From assembly GCA_039180525.1 (NCBI GenBank), contig JBCDDF010000014.1, forward strand, positions 1 through 64,000: DNA of 64,000 bases. Reading direction: 5' to 3'. Under the pieces are notes generated by a model, which was not told where the DNA came from, ran no database searches, and worked only from the letters and a program-made list of their open reading frames with translations. This stretch comes from Halovulum sp039180525. Lineage in GTDB: Bacteria; Pseudomonadota; Alphaproteobacteria; Rhodobacterales; Rhodobacteraceae. Position numbers and translations under genes: made by a program. Shown here piece by piece: positions 17,484-27,011 of the stretch (its first letter is position 1; every line of letters begins with the position of its first letter).

Positions 17484-17516
17484 CTTCTTTGTTCCCAAAA
17501 TACTCCCGCCGGAGGC
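17484..17516 (-). repeat. dispersed GCCTCCGGCGGG element, copy 2
   Basis: On the minus strand this reads GCCTCCGGCGGGAGTATTTT then GGGAACAAAGAAG, nearly identical to copies 1 and 5. It separates the ATPase and mannosidase genes and lies 26 bases after the ATPase stop. Confidence 0.7.
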
Positions 17517-17551
17517 ATCCCCCGGCCGCGCAAGGCCCCGAACGCCCGCCC

Positions 17552-20500
17552 ATGAAGCACAAACTGAACTGGACGCCGCAAAAAATCGCCGCGCGCCTGA
17601 AACTGGTGCGGGGCATGGTCTATCGCCGCCACCATGCCCTGCCGCCCTTCCGCTATGCCCGCCTGCCCGGGCCCGAGGCGCCGCCCCCCGTCGCCGCGGA
17701 TGTCGACGACAGCGGCTGGGAGGTCATCGCGCCGCACAGCTATTGGGGCGCCTGGTCGACCGATTTCATCCTACGCTCCGAGTTTCAGGTGCCCGGCGAT
17801 TGGGACCCCAGCGCAGAAATTGCCCTGCACCTGCCCTTGGGCGAGGCCGGCGACATCTTCTGCCACCCCGAGGCGCTGGCCTATATCGACGGCCGCGTCG
17901 TCGCCTCCGCCGACCGGTACCACCACGAGTTGCTGCTGCCCGAAACCTACCGCGACGGCGCCACGCACCGCCTGGCACTGCATGGCTGGACCGGCCTGTC
18001 GGGGTGGCCGCCTGACCCGAACGCCCAGACCCGGCTCTTCATGCGCGACTGCGCGGTGGTGGAAATCGACCGCCCCACCCGCGATTTCCTGATCCATGCC
18101 GAACTGGCATTGGAAATCGCCCTGGAACTGGAGGAACACCACCACGCCAAGGCGCGGCTTCTCTATGCGCTGGATGCGGCCTGCCACCTGCTCGACACCC
18201 GCGAGCCGATCCGCACGGAAGCCTTCTACGCCTCGGTCGGTCCGGCCCTGGCAGCACTCGACGGCGGTCTTCACGACGCCGGCTTTCCGATGGACTTCGA
18301 CCTGGTCGCCGTGGGCCACGCGCATATGGACATCGCCTATCTTTGGCAAGTGGCCCAGGCCCGGCGCAAGACCGGGCGCACCTTCGCCAACATGCTGCGG
18401 CTGATGGACGAACACCCCGATTTCCGGTTTTCACAATCGCAGCCGCAACTCTACGAATTCCTCGAACAGGACTATCCGGACGTCTTCAAAGGCGTCCAGG
18501 ACAAGGTCGCCCAGGGCCAGTGGGAGGTCATGGGCGGCATGTGGGTGGAGCCCGACTGCAACATTACCGGGGCCGAGGCGCTGGTGCGCCAACTGGTGCT
18601 GGGCCGGCGCTATTACCAGGACAAATTCGGCGATGCCGAGACTCCGGTTCTGTGGCTGCCCGACACGTTCGGCTTCACCTTTTCGCTGCCGCAACTGATG
18701 AAACAGGCCGGCCTGCGCTGGTTCGTGACCAACAAGGTCAACTGGAACCAGTACAATCCCATGCCGGCGCAGTTGATCTGGTGGCAGGGGCTCGACGGAA
18801 CGCGGGTTCTGGTGCATTTCCTGACCACCCCGCGCGATGTGCAATACCTGCCCTATCCCACCACCTACAAAGCCGAGATGACCGCCGAAGAGGTCATGGG
18901 CACCTGGCGCAACTTCCGCCAGAAGGGCGCGCATAAGGAATTGATGATCGCCTATGGCTACGGCGATGGCGGCGGCGGCCCGACCCGCGCGCTGATCGAA
19001 AAGGCCAATGCACTGCGCCGCCTGCCCGGTGCGCCGCGCGTGCGCAAGGGCACGGTGCGAGAGTTCTTCGAGCGGTTGGAACGGGACGGCACCGACCACC
19101 TGCCGGTCTGGAACGACGAGATCTATCTGGAACTTCACCGCGGCACGCTGACCAGCCAAAGCCGTACCAAGTGGATGAACCGCCGGTGCGAGACGCGGCT
19201 GCACGACGCCGAGTTCCTTGCCGCCTATGCCGGGCTTTCGGGCGCCGCCTATCCGCACGAGGCGTTCGACCGGGCGTGGAAGTTGCTCTGCCTCAACCAG
19301 TTCCACGACATTCTGCCCGGCTGTTCCATTGCCGAAGTCTACAAGGACACCGCCCGCGACCATGCCACGATCAGTGGCATCGCCCGCCGCGCCAGCGAGA
19401 CCGCGTTGGAGGCGCTGGCCGGCGACACCCCGCCAGACACCACCATGCTCGCCGCCAACCCGGCCCCGGTGGGCGGGCGGCGCACGGCGTTCGTCCCCGG
19501 CGCCGGCGCCAAGCATGACGATCACGGCGACGGTGGCAACGGGGGTGGCGATGGCGGTGGGTTGCGGGACCTGCGCAGCGGCGCGGCCTTGCCCAGCCAA
19601 AGGGTCGAGGGCGGGCATCTGTATCAGTTGGCGGATGTGCCGGCCTATGGGCTGATCGCACTCGGGGGCGGCGGCGGCGGCGGGCCTGCGGCGGCGGAAA
19701 CCAGGCTGACCGCCGCCATGGTCGCCGGTGGCGCGGTGTTGGAAAACGATCTCATCCGGATCGACATCGCGCCCAATGGCGAGGTCTCCGGCATCTACGA
19801 CAAGCAGGCGCAGCGCGAGGTTCTGAAACCCGGCGAGACCGGCAACCAACTGATCCTGTTCGAGGATCGCCCGCTGGTCTGGGACGCCTGGGACATCGAC
19901 ATCTTCTACGAGGAACATCAAGAGCGGCTGACAGAGGTCACCCGGCTGGAGGTCGTCGAAACCGGCCCGCTGCGCGCCGCGGTTCTGGTCGAACGCCGCT
20001 TCCGTAATTCCACGGTCACGCAAAAAATCCGGCTGCACCACGACAGCAAGCAGATCGATTTCGACACCAGGCTGAATTGGCACGAAAGCCAGTATCTTCT
20101 GAAGGCCGCCTTCCCGGTGGACGTGTTCGCGCAATTCGCCACCTACGACATCCAGTGGGGCAACATCACCCGTCCGACGCACCGCAACACGTCCTGGGAT
20201 ATGGCCCGGTTCGAGGTGCCGGCGCAGAAATGGGCCGATCTCAGCGAAGGCGGCTATGGCGTGGCGCTTTTGAACGACAGCAAATACGGCTATGACGTCA
20301 AGGATGACGTGATCCGGCTGACGCTGCTGAAATGCGCCACCATGCCGGACCCCAAAGCCGACCAGGGCGAACATCACATGGTCTATGCCCTGCTGCCGCA
20401 TACCGGCGATTGGCGCGGCCAGGTGCCGGCGGCGGCGATCGCGCTGAACGATCCCCTGATCCTGACCCCGGTCACGGGTGGAACCGGAGTGGCGGCCGAA

Positions 20501-20773
20501 CGCGCCCTTGTCCGCTGCGACGGGCCGAACGTGATCCTAGAGACGGTAAAGGCCGCCGATGACGGCCGCGGCCTGATCGTCCGGCTGTTCGAGAACGAAC
20601 GCAGCCGCGGGCCGGTGACGCTGACATTCGACCGCCCCGTCGCCCAGGCCACGCTCTGCGATCTGCTGGAGGCCGCGATTGGCCCGGTCCGCCACGCGGG
20701 GGCGGAGGTGCATGTGAACCTGGCGCCCTATGAGATCGCCACGCTGCGGGTCACATTTGCGGAAGGGTCGTAG
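17552..20773 (+). CDS. alpha-mannosidase, glycoside hydrolase family 38
   Basis: This 1073-residue enzyme would release mannose from alpha-mannosides. Around residue 250 the GH38 catalytic domain begins with AVGHAHMDIAYLW; H258 and D260 are expected zinc ligands. The nucleophile is D371 in LWLPDTFGF, and H585-D586 in NQFHDILPG completes the zinc site. The N-terminal 240 residues match the jelly-roll region of class II alpha-mannosidases, and the C-terminus is beta-rich. A glycine-rich insert near residues 655-715 (runs of G and D) is unusual. No signal peptide is seen, so it probably acts in the cytoplasm on oligosaccharides delivered by the upstream ABC importer. Confidence 0.93.
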   Translation: MKHKLNWTPQKIAARLKLVRGMVYRRHHALPPFRYARLPGPEAPPPVAADVDDSGWEVIAPHSYWGAWSTDFILRSEFQVPGDWDPSAEIALHLPLGEAGDIFCHPEALAYIDGRVVASADRYHHELLLPETYRDGATHRLALHGWTGLSGWPPDPNAQTRLFMRDCAVVEIDRPTRDFLIHAELALEIALELEEHHHAKARLLYALDAACHLLDTREPIRTEAFYASVGPALAALDGGLHDAGFPMDFDLVAVGHAHMDIAYLWQVAQARRKTGRTFANMLRLMDEHPDFRFSQSQPQLYEFLEQDYPDVFKGVQDKVAQGQWEVMGGMWVEPDCNITGAEALVRQLVLGRRYYQDKFGDAETPVLWLPDTFGFTFSLPQLMKQAGLRWFVTNKVNWNQYNPMPAQLIWWQGLDGTRVLVHFLTTPRDVQYLPYPTTYKAEMTAEEVMGTWRNFRQKGAHKELMIAYGYGDGGGGPTRALIEKANALRRLPGAPRVRKGTVREFFERLERDGTDHLPVWNDEIYLELHRGTLTSQSRTKWMNRRCETRLHDAEFLAAYAGLSGAAYPHEAFDRAWKLLCLNQFHDILPGCSIAEVYKDTARDHATISGIARRASETALEALAGDTPPDTTMLAANPAPVGGRRTAFVPGAGAKHDDHGDGGNGGGDGGGLRDLRSGAALPSQRVEGGHLYQLADVPAYGLIALGGGGGGGPAAAETRLTAAMVAGGAVLENDLIRIDIAPNGEVSGIYDKQAQREVLKPGETGNQLILFEDRPLVWDAWDIDIFYEEHQERLTEVTRLEVVETGPLRAAVLVERRFRNSTVTQKIRLHHDSKQIDFDTRLNWHESQYLLKAAFPVDVFAQFATYDIQWGNITRPTHRNTSWDMARFEVPAQKWADLSEGGYGVALLNDSKYGYDVKDDVIRLTLLKCATMPDPKADQGEHHMVYALLPHTGDWRGQVPAAAIALNDPLILTPVTGGTGVAAERALVRCDGPNVILETVKAADDGRGLIVRLFENERSRGPVTLTFDRPVAQATLCDLLEAAIGPVRHAGAEVHVNLAPYEIATLRVTFAEGS

Positions 20774-21261
20774 GATGGGGTGACCGTCATCGGCAGGATC
20801 CGGCCCCAGCGCGTGTCCCGCGGCGGGCCGATCTGCCGGAACCCGGCCTTGCGATAGGCAGCGATGGCGCGGGCATTGTCGGGATGCGGGTCGGTGGCCA
20901 CCACCGGGGCACCGTCCGCGAAAAGGGTCATCAGCCGTGCGGTGATGAAGCCCGGCCCGTGCCCCTTCCCAACCATGTCCGCCTCGCCAATAAACTGGTC
21001 GATCCCGCGCGCGCCCGTCGGCAAGTGGAAGAACGGATGGTCCGCCCAGCCATGCACGGTGTAGTCCTGCATATAGGCGAAGGGGCGGTCGGCGATCTCC
21101 ACGATCCAGCGAACCACACGGGGGTCGGGGAGCGGCGCTGCCGCGTCGGGTTCGGGTGCATCCCACCACGCGCGGACATGCGGGCGCGCCTGCCATTCGC
21201 AAAGCAGGTCGTGATCCGCCGCGGTTGCCGGACGGAAGACATACGGATCGGCCCCGGTCAC
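20728..21261 (-). CDS. GNAT acetyltransferase resembling AAC(6')-type enzymes
   Basis: This 177-residue protein has the GNAT fold. RGIDQFIGEADMVGKGHGPGFI is the acetyl-CoA-binding region, and TDPHPDNARAIAAYRKAGFR is the C-terminal GNAT motif. The order YMQDY...RGIDQ...GKGHG...TDP resembles aminoglycoside 6'-N-acetyltransferases of the AAC(6')-Ib group. Chromosomal relatives often have unknown substrates, so resistance should not be assumed. Its 3' end overlaps the mannosidase 3' end by 46 bases in convergent orientation. Confidence 0.82.
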   Translation of the reverse strand: MTGADPYVFRPATAADHDLLCEWQARPHVRAWWDAPEPDAAAPLPDPRVVRWIVEIADRPFAYMQDYTVHGWADHPFFHLPTGARGIDQFIGEADMVGKGHGPGFITARLMTLFADGAPVVATDPHPDNARAIAAYRKAGFRQIGPPRDTRWGRILPMTVTPSYDPSANVTRSVAIS

Positions 21262-21457
21262 ATTGCCGGCCTATCACATCGGTCCGGATCGGCAATGCAC
21301 CCGATCGGGCGCGCACAGGCGGTGGCCGGGCGCGGCGCGGGCGGCAGCTTGCTTCGTAAATCCGAGTTGACAGCCATTTGATGCCGATTCCGACAGTTTC
21401 GCTTTGCTGCGTCGCAACATCGTGGCAGCATGCCCCCACTTTCTGGGGGAGACTCAC

Positions 21458-21853
21458 ATGCATCGTTTCGCGCTTCTGGCCGCTTTGATCGCGGCCACGC
21501 CGCTTCTTGCGGATGACTTCGACGGCCCGCGCCAGGGCAAGGGCCTGAGCAACCGCACCCTGGGTGAGATCCCACTGGCAGAGGCGACCGCGGAACATAC
21601 GAATTCCACCCTGCGCATGCGCTATTGGGAAATCGAGCCCGGCGGGATCGTACCGGTCCACAATCACGGCACCCGGCCCAGCATCATCTGGGTGCAGCAG
21701 GGCACCATCGTGGAACACCGCTCCGACCGCGACGAGCCAGAGATCTATGGCCCCGGCATGGTCTCGGTCGAGGTCGGCATCCAGCATTGGTGGGAGAACA
21801 CCGGCGACGAAACCGTGATCTTGATCGCCGCCGACGTCTACGACAAGAACTAG
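21458..21853 (+). CDS. secreted cupin-domain protein
   Basis: A 131-residue protein begins with a short hydrophobic signal sequence (HRFALLAALIAATPLLA) and contains a single cupin barrel. The metal-binding pattern is visible as VPVHNHGTRPSIIWVQQG (two His) and later IQHWWENTGDE (His). I chose the ATG at 21458 because it gives the signal peptide directly, with GGGGGAGA upstream. Periplasmic small cupins bind or isomerise small molecules. An MFS carrier gene follows almost at once, so the two may be co-transcribed. Substrate unknown. Confidence 0.8.
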   Translation: MHRFALLAALIAATPLLADDFDGPRQGKGLSNRTLGEIPLAEATAEHTNSTLRMRYWEIEPGGIVPVHNHGTRPSIIWVQQGTIVEHRSDRDEPEIYGPGMVSVEVGIQHWWENTGDETVILIAADVYDKN

Positions 21854-21858
21854 CTCCC

Positions 21859-23055
21859 GTGTTTCTGACCGTGACGGGGGCGCTGGCCGGCGACATGCCG
21901 CGCGATGTGCTGCGGCGCAGCGCGATTATAGGGCTGATCGCGTTTCTGACGCTGATCGACCTGTTCGGCAGCCAGGCGCTGCTGCCGCGGCTGGTGGATC
22001 TTTATCAGACCGATGCCGCGACGATGGGTTTCGCGGTCAATGCCAGCACCATCGGCATGGCCCTGGCCGGCATCACCGTGGCCTGGTTCAGCGATCGGAT
22101 CGATCGCCGGCGGGGGCTGTGGCTGAGCCTGGCCATCCTGGCGATCCCGACCTTTCTGCTGTCGATCACGCGCGATCCGACGATATTCGCGGTGTTGCGG
22201 ATCGCGCAGGGCGCCTGCATGGCGACCGCGTTCACGCTGACCATGACCTATCTGTCCGAACGCTGCGACCTGACCGCGGCGGCGGGGGCGATGGCGGCCT
22301 ATATCACCGGCAATGTCGCGGCGAACCTATTCGGCCGGCTGATGGCGGGCGCGTTCGCCGACTGGGTCGGCGTGCCGGGAAGCTTCGTGGCCTTCGCCTG
22401 TCTCAACCTGATCGGCGCGGCGGTGGCCTATCTTTATATCAGCCCCGACATGCCGCATGGGCCGCGGCCGGGCGAATCGCCGCTGATGGCATGGCGCGCG
22501 CATCTGTCGGTGCCGGCCCTGCGCGCCGCGTTCGGCGTGGGTTTCCTGATCCTTTTCGCCTTTATCGGAACGTTCACCTACGTGAACCTGGAGCTTGTGG
22601 GCCCGCGGCTCGGCCTGGACGCCGCCTATCTGGGCGTCGTCTATCTGGTCTTCGCCCCTGCACTTCTAACCACGCCGCTGGCCGGGCGCGCCGTCGCGCG
22701 CTGGGGGCCGCGACCGGTCTATTGGGCGGCGGCGGTCATCTCCATTCTGGGTCTGGTGTTGCTCTTGGTGCCAAGCCTTCCCCCGGTTCTGCTGGGCCTG
22801 GCGCTGATGGGCGCGGGCACGTTCTTTGCCCAGGCCGCGGCGACCGGCTTTGTCGGCCGCCGCGCGGTGTCACATCACGCCGCCGCCAATGGGCTCTATC
22901 TGACAAGCTATTACATGGGCGGGCTTCTGGGTGCGCTTGTGCTGGGCCAGATCTATGTTAGGTCCGGCTGGCCGGCGACGGTGGGACTGTTGATCGCCGC
23001 GATGGCGCTGTCCTGCCTGCTGGCCCGCCGTTTCGACACCCCGCCCCCCGAATAG
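21859..23055 (+). CDS. MFS transporter
   Basis: This 398-residue integral membrane protein shows about 12 hydrophobic segments and the MFS loop motif GxxxDRxxRR (VAWFSDRIDRRRGLW) between segments 2 and 3. It is probably a drug/metabolite efflux or uptake carrier of the 12-TM DHA1-like type. The GTG at 21859 is five bases after the cupin stop; an ATG at 21895 is a reasonable alternative, and neither has a strong ribosome site. Substrate cannot be inferred. Confidence 0.87.
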   Translation: MFLTVTGALAGDMPRDVLRRSAIIGLIAFLTLIDLFGSQALLPRLVDLYQTDAATMGFAVNASTIGMALAGITVAWFSDRIDRRRGLWLSLAILAIPTFLLSITRDPTIFAVLRIAQGACMATAFTLTMTYLSERCDLTAAAGAMAAYITGNVAANLFGRLMAGAFADWVGVPGSFVAFACLNLIGAAVAYLYISPDMPHGPRPGESPLMAWRAHLSVPALRAAFGVGFLILFAFIGTFTYVNLELVGPRLGLDAAYLGVVYLVFAPALLTTPLAGRAVARWGPRPVYWAAAVISILGLVLLLVPSLPPVLLGLALMGAGTFFAQAAATGFVGRRAVSHHAAANGLYLTSYYMGGLLGALVLGQIYVRSGWPATVGLLIAAMALSCLLARRFDTPPPE

Positions 23056-23064
23056 GAGACACTC

Positions 23065-23847
23065 ATGCTCAACGGAAAAACCGCGATCGTCACCGGCTCG
23101 ACCAGCGGGATCGGGCTGGGGATCGCCCAGGCGCTGGCCGGTGCCGGCGCAAACGTGGTACTGAACGGCTTTGGCGATGCCGACGAGATCGAGGCCACGC
23201 GCAAGGACATTGCCGACTGCCATGGCGTGGCCGCGCTTTATAACGGCGCCGACATGTCGAAGCCCGATCAGATTGAGGCGCTGGTCGACAGCGTCACGGG
23301 CGAATTGGGCCAGGTCGACATCGTGGTCAACAATGCCGGCATCCAGACGGTTTCTCCGGTGGAGGAATTTCCTGTCGATCGCTGGGATCTGATCCTCGCG
23401 ATCAATCTGTCCAGCGCGTTCCACATGACCCGGACCACGATCAAGGGCATGAAGGACCGCGGCTGGGGCCGGATTGTCAACGTCGCCTCGGCCCATGGCC
23501 TGGTCGCGTCGCCTTACAAATCGGCCTATGTCGCGGCCAAGCACGGGATCGTGGGTTTCACCAAGACCATCGCGCTGGAGGCCGCCGAACATGGCGTGAC
23601 CGTCAATGCGATCTGCCCGGGCTATGTGCTGACGCCGCTGGTGGAAAAACAGATCCCCGACACCGCCAAGGCGCGGGGGATCAGCGAGGAAGAGGTCAAG
23701 CGCGACGTGCTTTTGGCCGCCCAGGCGACCAAGCAATTCGTCACCGTCGAACAACTGGGCGGGCTGGCCGTATTCCTGTGTTCCGACAATGCCGCCCAGA
23801 TCACCGGCACGGCGATGCCGGTCGATGGCGGCTGGACGGCGCATTAG
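23065..23847 (+). CDS. bdhA: D-3-hydroxybutyrate dehydrogenase
   Basis: This 260-residue short-chain dehydrogenase oxidises D-3-hydroxybutyrate to acetoacetate with NAD+, the step that feeds ketone bodies from polyhydroxybutyrate into central metabolism. The cofactor motif TGSTSGIG is at residues 10-17 and NNAG at 89-92. The catalytic residues are N114, S142, Y155 and K159 (YVAAK). The C-terminal CPGYVLTPLVEKQIPD and the long GISEEE segment are typical of BdhA rather than generic SDRs. AGGAGA lies before the ATG. A patatin gene follows 3 bases later. Confidence 0.92.
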   Translation: MLNGKTAIVTGSTSGIGLGIAQALAGAGANVVLNGFGDADEIEATRKDIADCHGVAALYNGADMSKPDQIEALVDSVTGELGQVDIVVNNAGIQTVSPVEEFPVDRWDLILAINLSSAFHMTRTTIKGMKDRGWGRIVNVASAHGLVASPYKSAYVAAKHGIVGFTKTIALEAAEHGVTVNAICPGYVLTPLVEKQIPDTAKARGISEEEVKRDVLLAAQATKQFVTVEQLGGLAVFLCSDNAAQITGTAMPVDGGWTAH

Positions 23848-23850
23848 CAC

Positions 23851-24915
23851 ATGTCGAAATTTCAGGGCCGCCAGAAACACCATGTGAAATCCATGAACCT
23901 CGCGCTGCAGGGCGGCGGCGCGCATGGCGCGTTCACCTGGGGCGTGCTGGACCGGTTGTTCGAAGACGGCCGGATCTGGATCGAGGCAATCTCGGGCACG
24001 TCGGCTGGGGCGATGAATGCGGTCGTCGCCGCCCAAGGCATGTATGACGGCGGCGGCGACGGCGCGCGCGCGGAGTTGGAGCGGTTCTGGCGGGAGGTTT
24101 CGATCTCGGGCCGCGCCAGCCCGATCCAGCGCAGTTTCTTCGACCAACTTCTGGGCAACTGGTCGCTCGACAACTCGCCGGGTTATCTGATGATGGATCT
24201 GTTCAGCCGGCTGGCCTCGCCCTACGACCTGAATCCGCTGGGCATCAACCCATTGAAGGTCCTGGTCGAGCGTTTCATCGATTTCGAAAAGGTGCGGGAT
24301 TGTTCCGATCTGCCGATCTTTTTGTCGGCGACCAATGTCGAAACGGGCCGCGTGCGCATCTTCGACCGCGAAGAGGTGACGCTGGACGTCGTCATGGCCT
24401 CTGCCTGTCTGCCGTTTCTGTTCCACGCAGTGGAAATCGACGGCGTGCCCTATTGGGACGGCGGCTATATGGGCAATCCGGTGCTGTTTCCGTTCATCGA
24501 CAATAGCCCCGCGGAAGACATCCTGATCGTCCAGATCAACCCGATGCAACGCAAGGGGACGCCCAAGACCGCGCGCGAGATCCTGAACCGCGTGAACGAG
24601 ATCACCTTCAATTCCTCGCTGGTGCGCGAGTTGCGCAACATGGAGTTCATCTGCCGGCTGCTGAACGAGGAAAAGGTCAGCGCCAACGAGTTCCGCGACA
24701 TGAAGGTGCATATGATCGAGGGCACCGAGGCGCTGCTGGATTTGGGCGCATCCTCGAAAATGAACGCGGAGTGGGAGTTTCTCGTCCATCTACGCGACAT
24801 CGGGCGTGCAGTGACCGATACCTGGCTGGCAGCGCATTTCGACGATGTCGGGGAACGGACAACGGTCGACCTGACGGGGATGTTCGAGGCGATCGGCGTC
24901 AAGCATTACGGTTGA
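23851..24915 (+). CDS. patatin-like phospholipase
   Basis: This 354-residue protein carries the patatin hydrolase core: oxyanion loop GGGAHG at residues 21-26, nucleophile S51 in GTSAG (49-53) and the dyad Asp D203 in YWDGGY. Such enzymes cleave acyl esters of lipids. Pairing with bdhA is common in alphaproteobacteria and has led to suggestions of a role in polyhydroxybutyrate turnover; that link is by neighbourhood only. The start just after the bdhA stop implies co-transcription; an internal ATG at residue 15 is also conceivable. Confidence 0.9.
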   Translation: MSKFQGRQKHHVKSMNLALQGGGAHGAFTWGVLDRLFEDGRIWIEAISGTSAGAMNAVVAAQGMYDGGGDGARAELERFWREVSISGRASPIQRSFFDQLLGNWSLDNSPGYLMMDLFSRLASPYDLNPLGINPLKVLVERFIDFEKVRDCSDLPIFLSATNVETGRVRIFDREEVTLDVVMASACLPFLFHAVEIDGVPYWDGGYMGNPVLFPFIDNSPAEDILIVQINPMQRKGTPKTAREILNRVNEITFNSSLVRELRNMEFICRLLNEEKVSANEFRDMKVHMIEGTEALLDLGASSKMNAEWEFLVHLRDIGRAVTDTWLAAHFDDVGERTTVDLTGMFEAIGVKHYG

Positions 24916-24942
24916 GCGGCCGCATGGGTGGCCGCCGCCGGA

Positions 24943-24975
24943 GCCTCCGGCGGGGATATTTTTGGATCGAAGAAG
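24943..24975 (+). repeat. dispersed GCCTCCGGCGGG element, copy 3
   Basis: GCCTCCGGCGGGGATATTTT followed by TGGATCGAAGAAG, 27 bases after the patatin stop. It matches copy 5 except for AT-CG differences near the 3' end. It lies between convergent genes. Confidence 0.7.
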
Positions 24976-24987
24976 CCGGGGCGCGGG

Positions 24988-25836
24988 TCAGGTGCCGTAG
25001 GCCTTGGCCTCTTGCCGTTGTGTGCCCAGGCCTTCGACGTGTACATCCATCACATCGCCCGGACGCAGGAAGCGTTGCGGGCGCATGCCCATGCCCACGC
25101 CTTCGGGCGTGCCGGTGGCGATGACGTCGCCGGGACGCAGGGTCATGAAGCGGGACATGTAGGAAATGATCTCGGCGACGCCGAAGATCATGTCGCTGGT
25201 GGAGGAGGACTGCACGGTCTCACCGTTCAGCTTCAGCGAAAGCGCCAGGTTTTGGGGGTCGGCGATGTCGGCGGCGCTGACCAGCCAGGGGCCCAGAGGG
25301 GCGAAGCTGGGCGCGGATTTGCCCTTGATCCACTGCCCGCCACGTTCGATCTGAAAGGCACGTTCGCTGACATCGTTGATCGTGCAATAGGCGGAGACGC
25401 AGTCGAGCGCTTGAGCCTCGCGGACATGCGCCACCTCGCGGCCGATGACGACGCCAAGCTCGACTTCCCAGTCGGTCTTTTCGGAGTCCTTGGGGATCAC
25501 CACCGGGTCGAACGGGCCGCTGAGCGCGCTGGTCGCCTTGGAGAAAATAATCGGTTCCTTGGGCGGTTCGGCCCCGGTTTCGGCGGCGTGGCGGGCGTAG
25601 TTCAGCCCGATGCAATAGAAATTCGGCACATCGGCCAGCGCGCAGCCGATGCGGGTGTCGGGGGCAAGTTCCGGCAGGTCGGACAGGTCGCGGTCAGCGA
25701 GCGCCGCAAGCGCGTCCGACGCGACACCGGCGCCGGCGAAATCAATGGCGATACCCGACAGATCGCGTAGCGTGCCGTTCGCATCCACACATCCCGGCTT
25801 TTCCGCGCCGGCGGCCCCGTGCCTGAGAAACTTCAT
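24988..25836 (-). CDS. fumarylacetoacetate hydrolase (FAH) family protein
   Basis: This 282-residue enzyme has the FAH fold with metal ligands E124 and E126 (DWEVELGVVIG) and D155 (INDVSER), then KGKSAPSFAPLGPW and ATGTPEGVGMG. The N-terminus MKFLRHG...EKPGCVDANGTLRDLSG is typical of the branch that includes 2,4-diketo-3-deoxy-L-fuconate/rhamnonate hydrolases as well as proteins labelled ureidoglycolate lyase. I set the start at 25836, which has GGGAGGGGATCG upstream. Divergent from a TRAP transporter, it would hydrolyse a diketo sugar acid; the exact substrate is inferred. Confidence 0.87.
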   Translation of the reverse strand: MKFLRHGAAGAEKPGCVDANGTLRDLSGIAIDFAGAGVASDALAALADRDLSDLPELAPDTRIGCALADVPNFYCIGLNYARHAAETGAEPPKEPIIFSKATSALSGPFDPVVIPKDSEKTDWEVELGVVIGREVAHVREAQALDCVSAYCTINDVSERAFQIERGGQWIKGKSAPSFAPLGPWLVSAADIADPQNLALSLKLNGETVQSSSTSDMIFGVAEIISYMSRFMTLRPGDVIATGTPEGVGMGMRPQRFLRPGDVMDVHVEGLGTQRQEAKAYGT

Positions 25837-25981
25837 CGATCCCCTCCCTAATTCGGGCGCGACCGCCCCGTCGCAAACGGCTTGCCACGGCTCGGCCCGC
25901 TGGTCTAGCGTTTCCCCATAGCCCGGAGATCCGGGCTGACAGCACCAAGACGCCGCGCTCGAACGCGGCAAGGGAGGATAG

Positions 25982-26995
25982 ATGAAACTTACGCATCTCG
26001 TCGCGGGCACCGCGACGGCGGCCATCCTGGCCGCGGGCGCTGCGGCGCAAACCACCAGTCTGCGTATTCAGACGCATTACGCGCCGGAAACGCCCTCGGG
26101 CCAGTTGGCGGCACAGTATGTCGAGGATGTCCAGGCGATGTCGAACGGCGAGATCCAGGTGGAGATGTTCTATTCTTCGTCTGTGGTCAAATCGACCGAG
26201 ACCTTCGATGCCGCCGCAACCGGGATTCTGGATTGCGACATGACCGGCGGTGGTTATCAGACCGGCAAGAACCCCGCCTTCCAGTTCGTTGGCGACATCA
26301 TGGGCGGCTATTCCACGCCGTATCAGCAGCTGAGCTGGCTCTACTACGGTGGCGGGCTGGATGCGGCCCAGGAGCTTTACAACAAATACGACATGCAGTT
26401 GGTCGGCTGGTGGGTCTACGGGCAGGAGAGCTTTGCCTCCTCCAAGCCCATCGACGGGCCGGAGGCGTTCAAGGACTGGAAATTCCGCTCCCCCCCGGGG
26501 ATGGAAACCAAGATCTTCGAAAAGCTGGGCGCCAAGCCGATCGTGATGGACTTCACCGAAATCTTCACCGCGCTTGAGACCGGCATCATCGATGGCGCCG
26601 ACGCGTCCGGCCTGGCCAACAATGTCGGCCTGGGGCTTTACGATCTGGTCAAGCACGCCAACTTTCCCGGCTTCCATTCCATGCCGTCCGATCACCTGGC
26701 CTGCCGCAAGGACATGTGGGACGCGATGCCCGCGCATCACCGTACCATCATGTCGGTGGCGATGGAGGCGCTGGCACTGCGTACCGCGCTGACCTTTGAG
26801 AAGAAGAACGCCGAAGCCGCGGCCATGCTGCGCGAACAGGGCGTGACGCTGCATCAATGGTCCGAGGAAGATCTGCAGACCTTCCGCGATGCGGCGCAGG
26901 AAACCTGGCCCGAATTTGCGACCACGCCCGAAGCCGAGGCGCTGGTGGCCAGCCATTTGGGCTATTTGGAACAGCTGGGCCTGGTATCCCAGTAA
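25982..26995 (+). CDS. TRAP transporter solute-binding protein DctP
   Basis: This 337-residue periplasmic receptor has a signal peptide (about residues 1-22, ending AGAAAQ). The DctP core includes a family signature Arg region (KFRSPPGMETKIFEKLGA). DctP proteins usually bind carboxylates through this Arg, so the ligand is likely an organic or sugar acid. AGGGAGGA lies before the ATG. The order P-Q-M with a PhyH gene coupled after M is seen here. A stem-loop follows its stop codon. Confidence 0.93.
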   Translation: MKLTHLVAGTATAAILAAGAAAQTTSLRIQTHYAPETPSGQLAAQYVEDVQAMSNGEIQVEMFYSSSVVKSTETFDAAATGILDCDMTGGGYQTGKNPAFQFVGDIMGGYSTPYQQLSWLYYGGGLDAAQELYNKYDMQLVGWWVYGQESFASSKPIDGPEAFKDWKFRSPPGMETKIFEKLGAKPIVMDFTEIFTALETGIIDGADASGLANNVGLGLYDLVKHANFPGFHSMPSDHLACRKDMWDAMPAHHRTIMSVAMEALALRTALTFEKKNAEAAAMLREQGVTLHQWSEEDLQTFRDAAQETWPEFATTPEAEALVASHLGYLEQLGLVSQ

Positions 26996-27011
26996 CCCGA
27001 TCCTGACCATT

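Noticed and set aside
22870..24789. Long minus-strand frame (639 codons) opposite the MFS, bdhA and patatin genes
   Set aside because: Antisense frame crossing three well-supported genes; Arg/His/Asp-rich composition typical of high-GC antisense.
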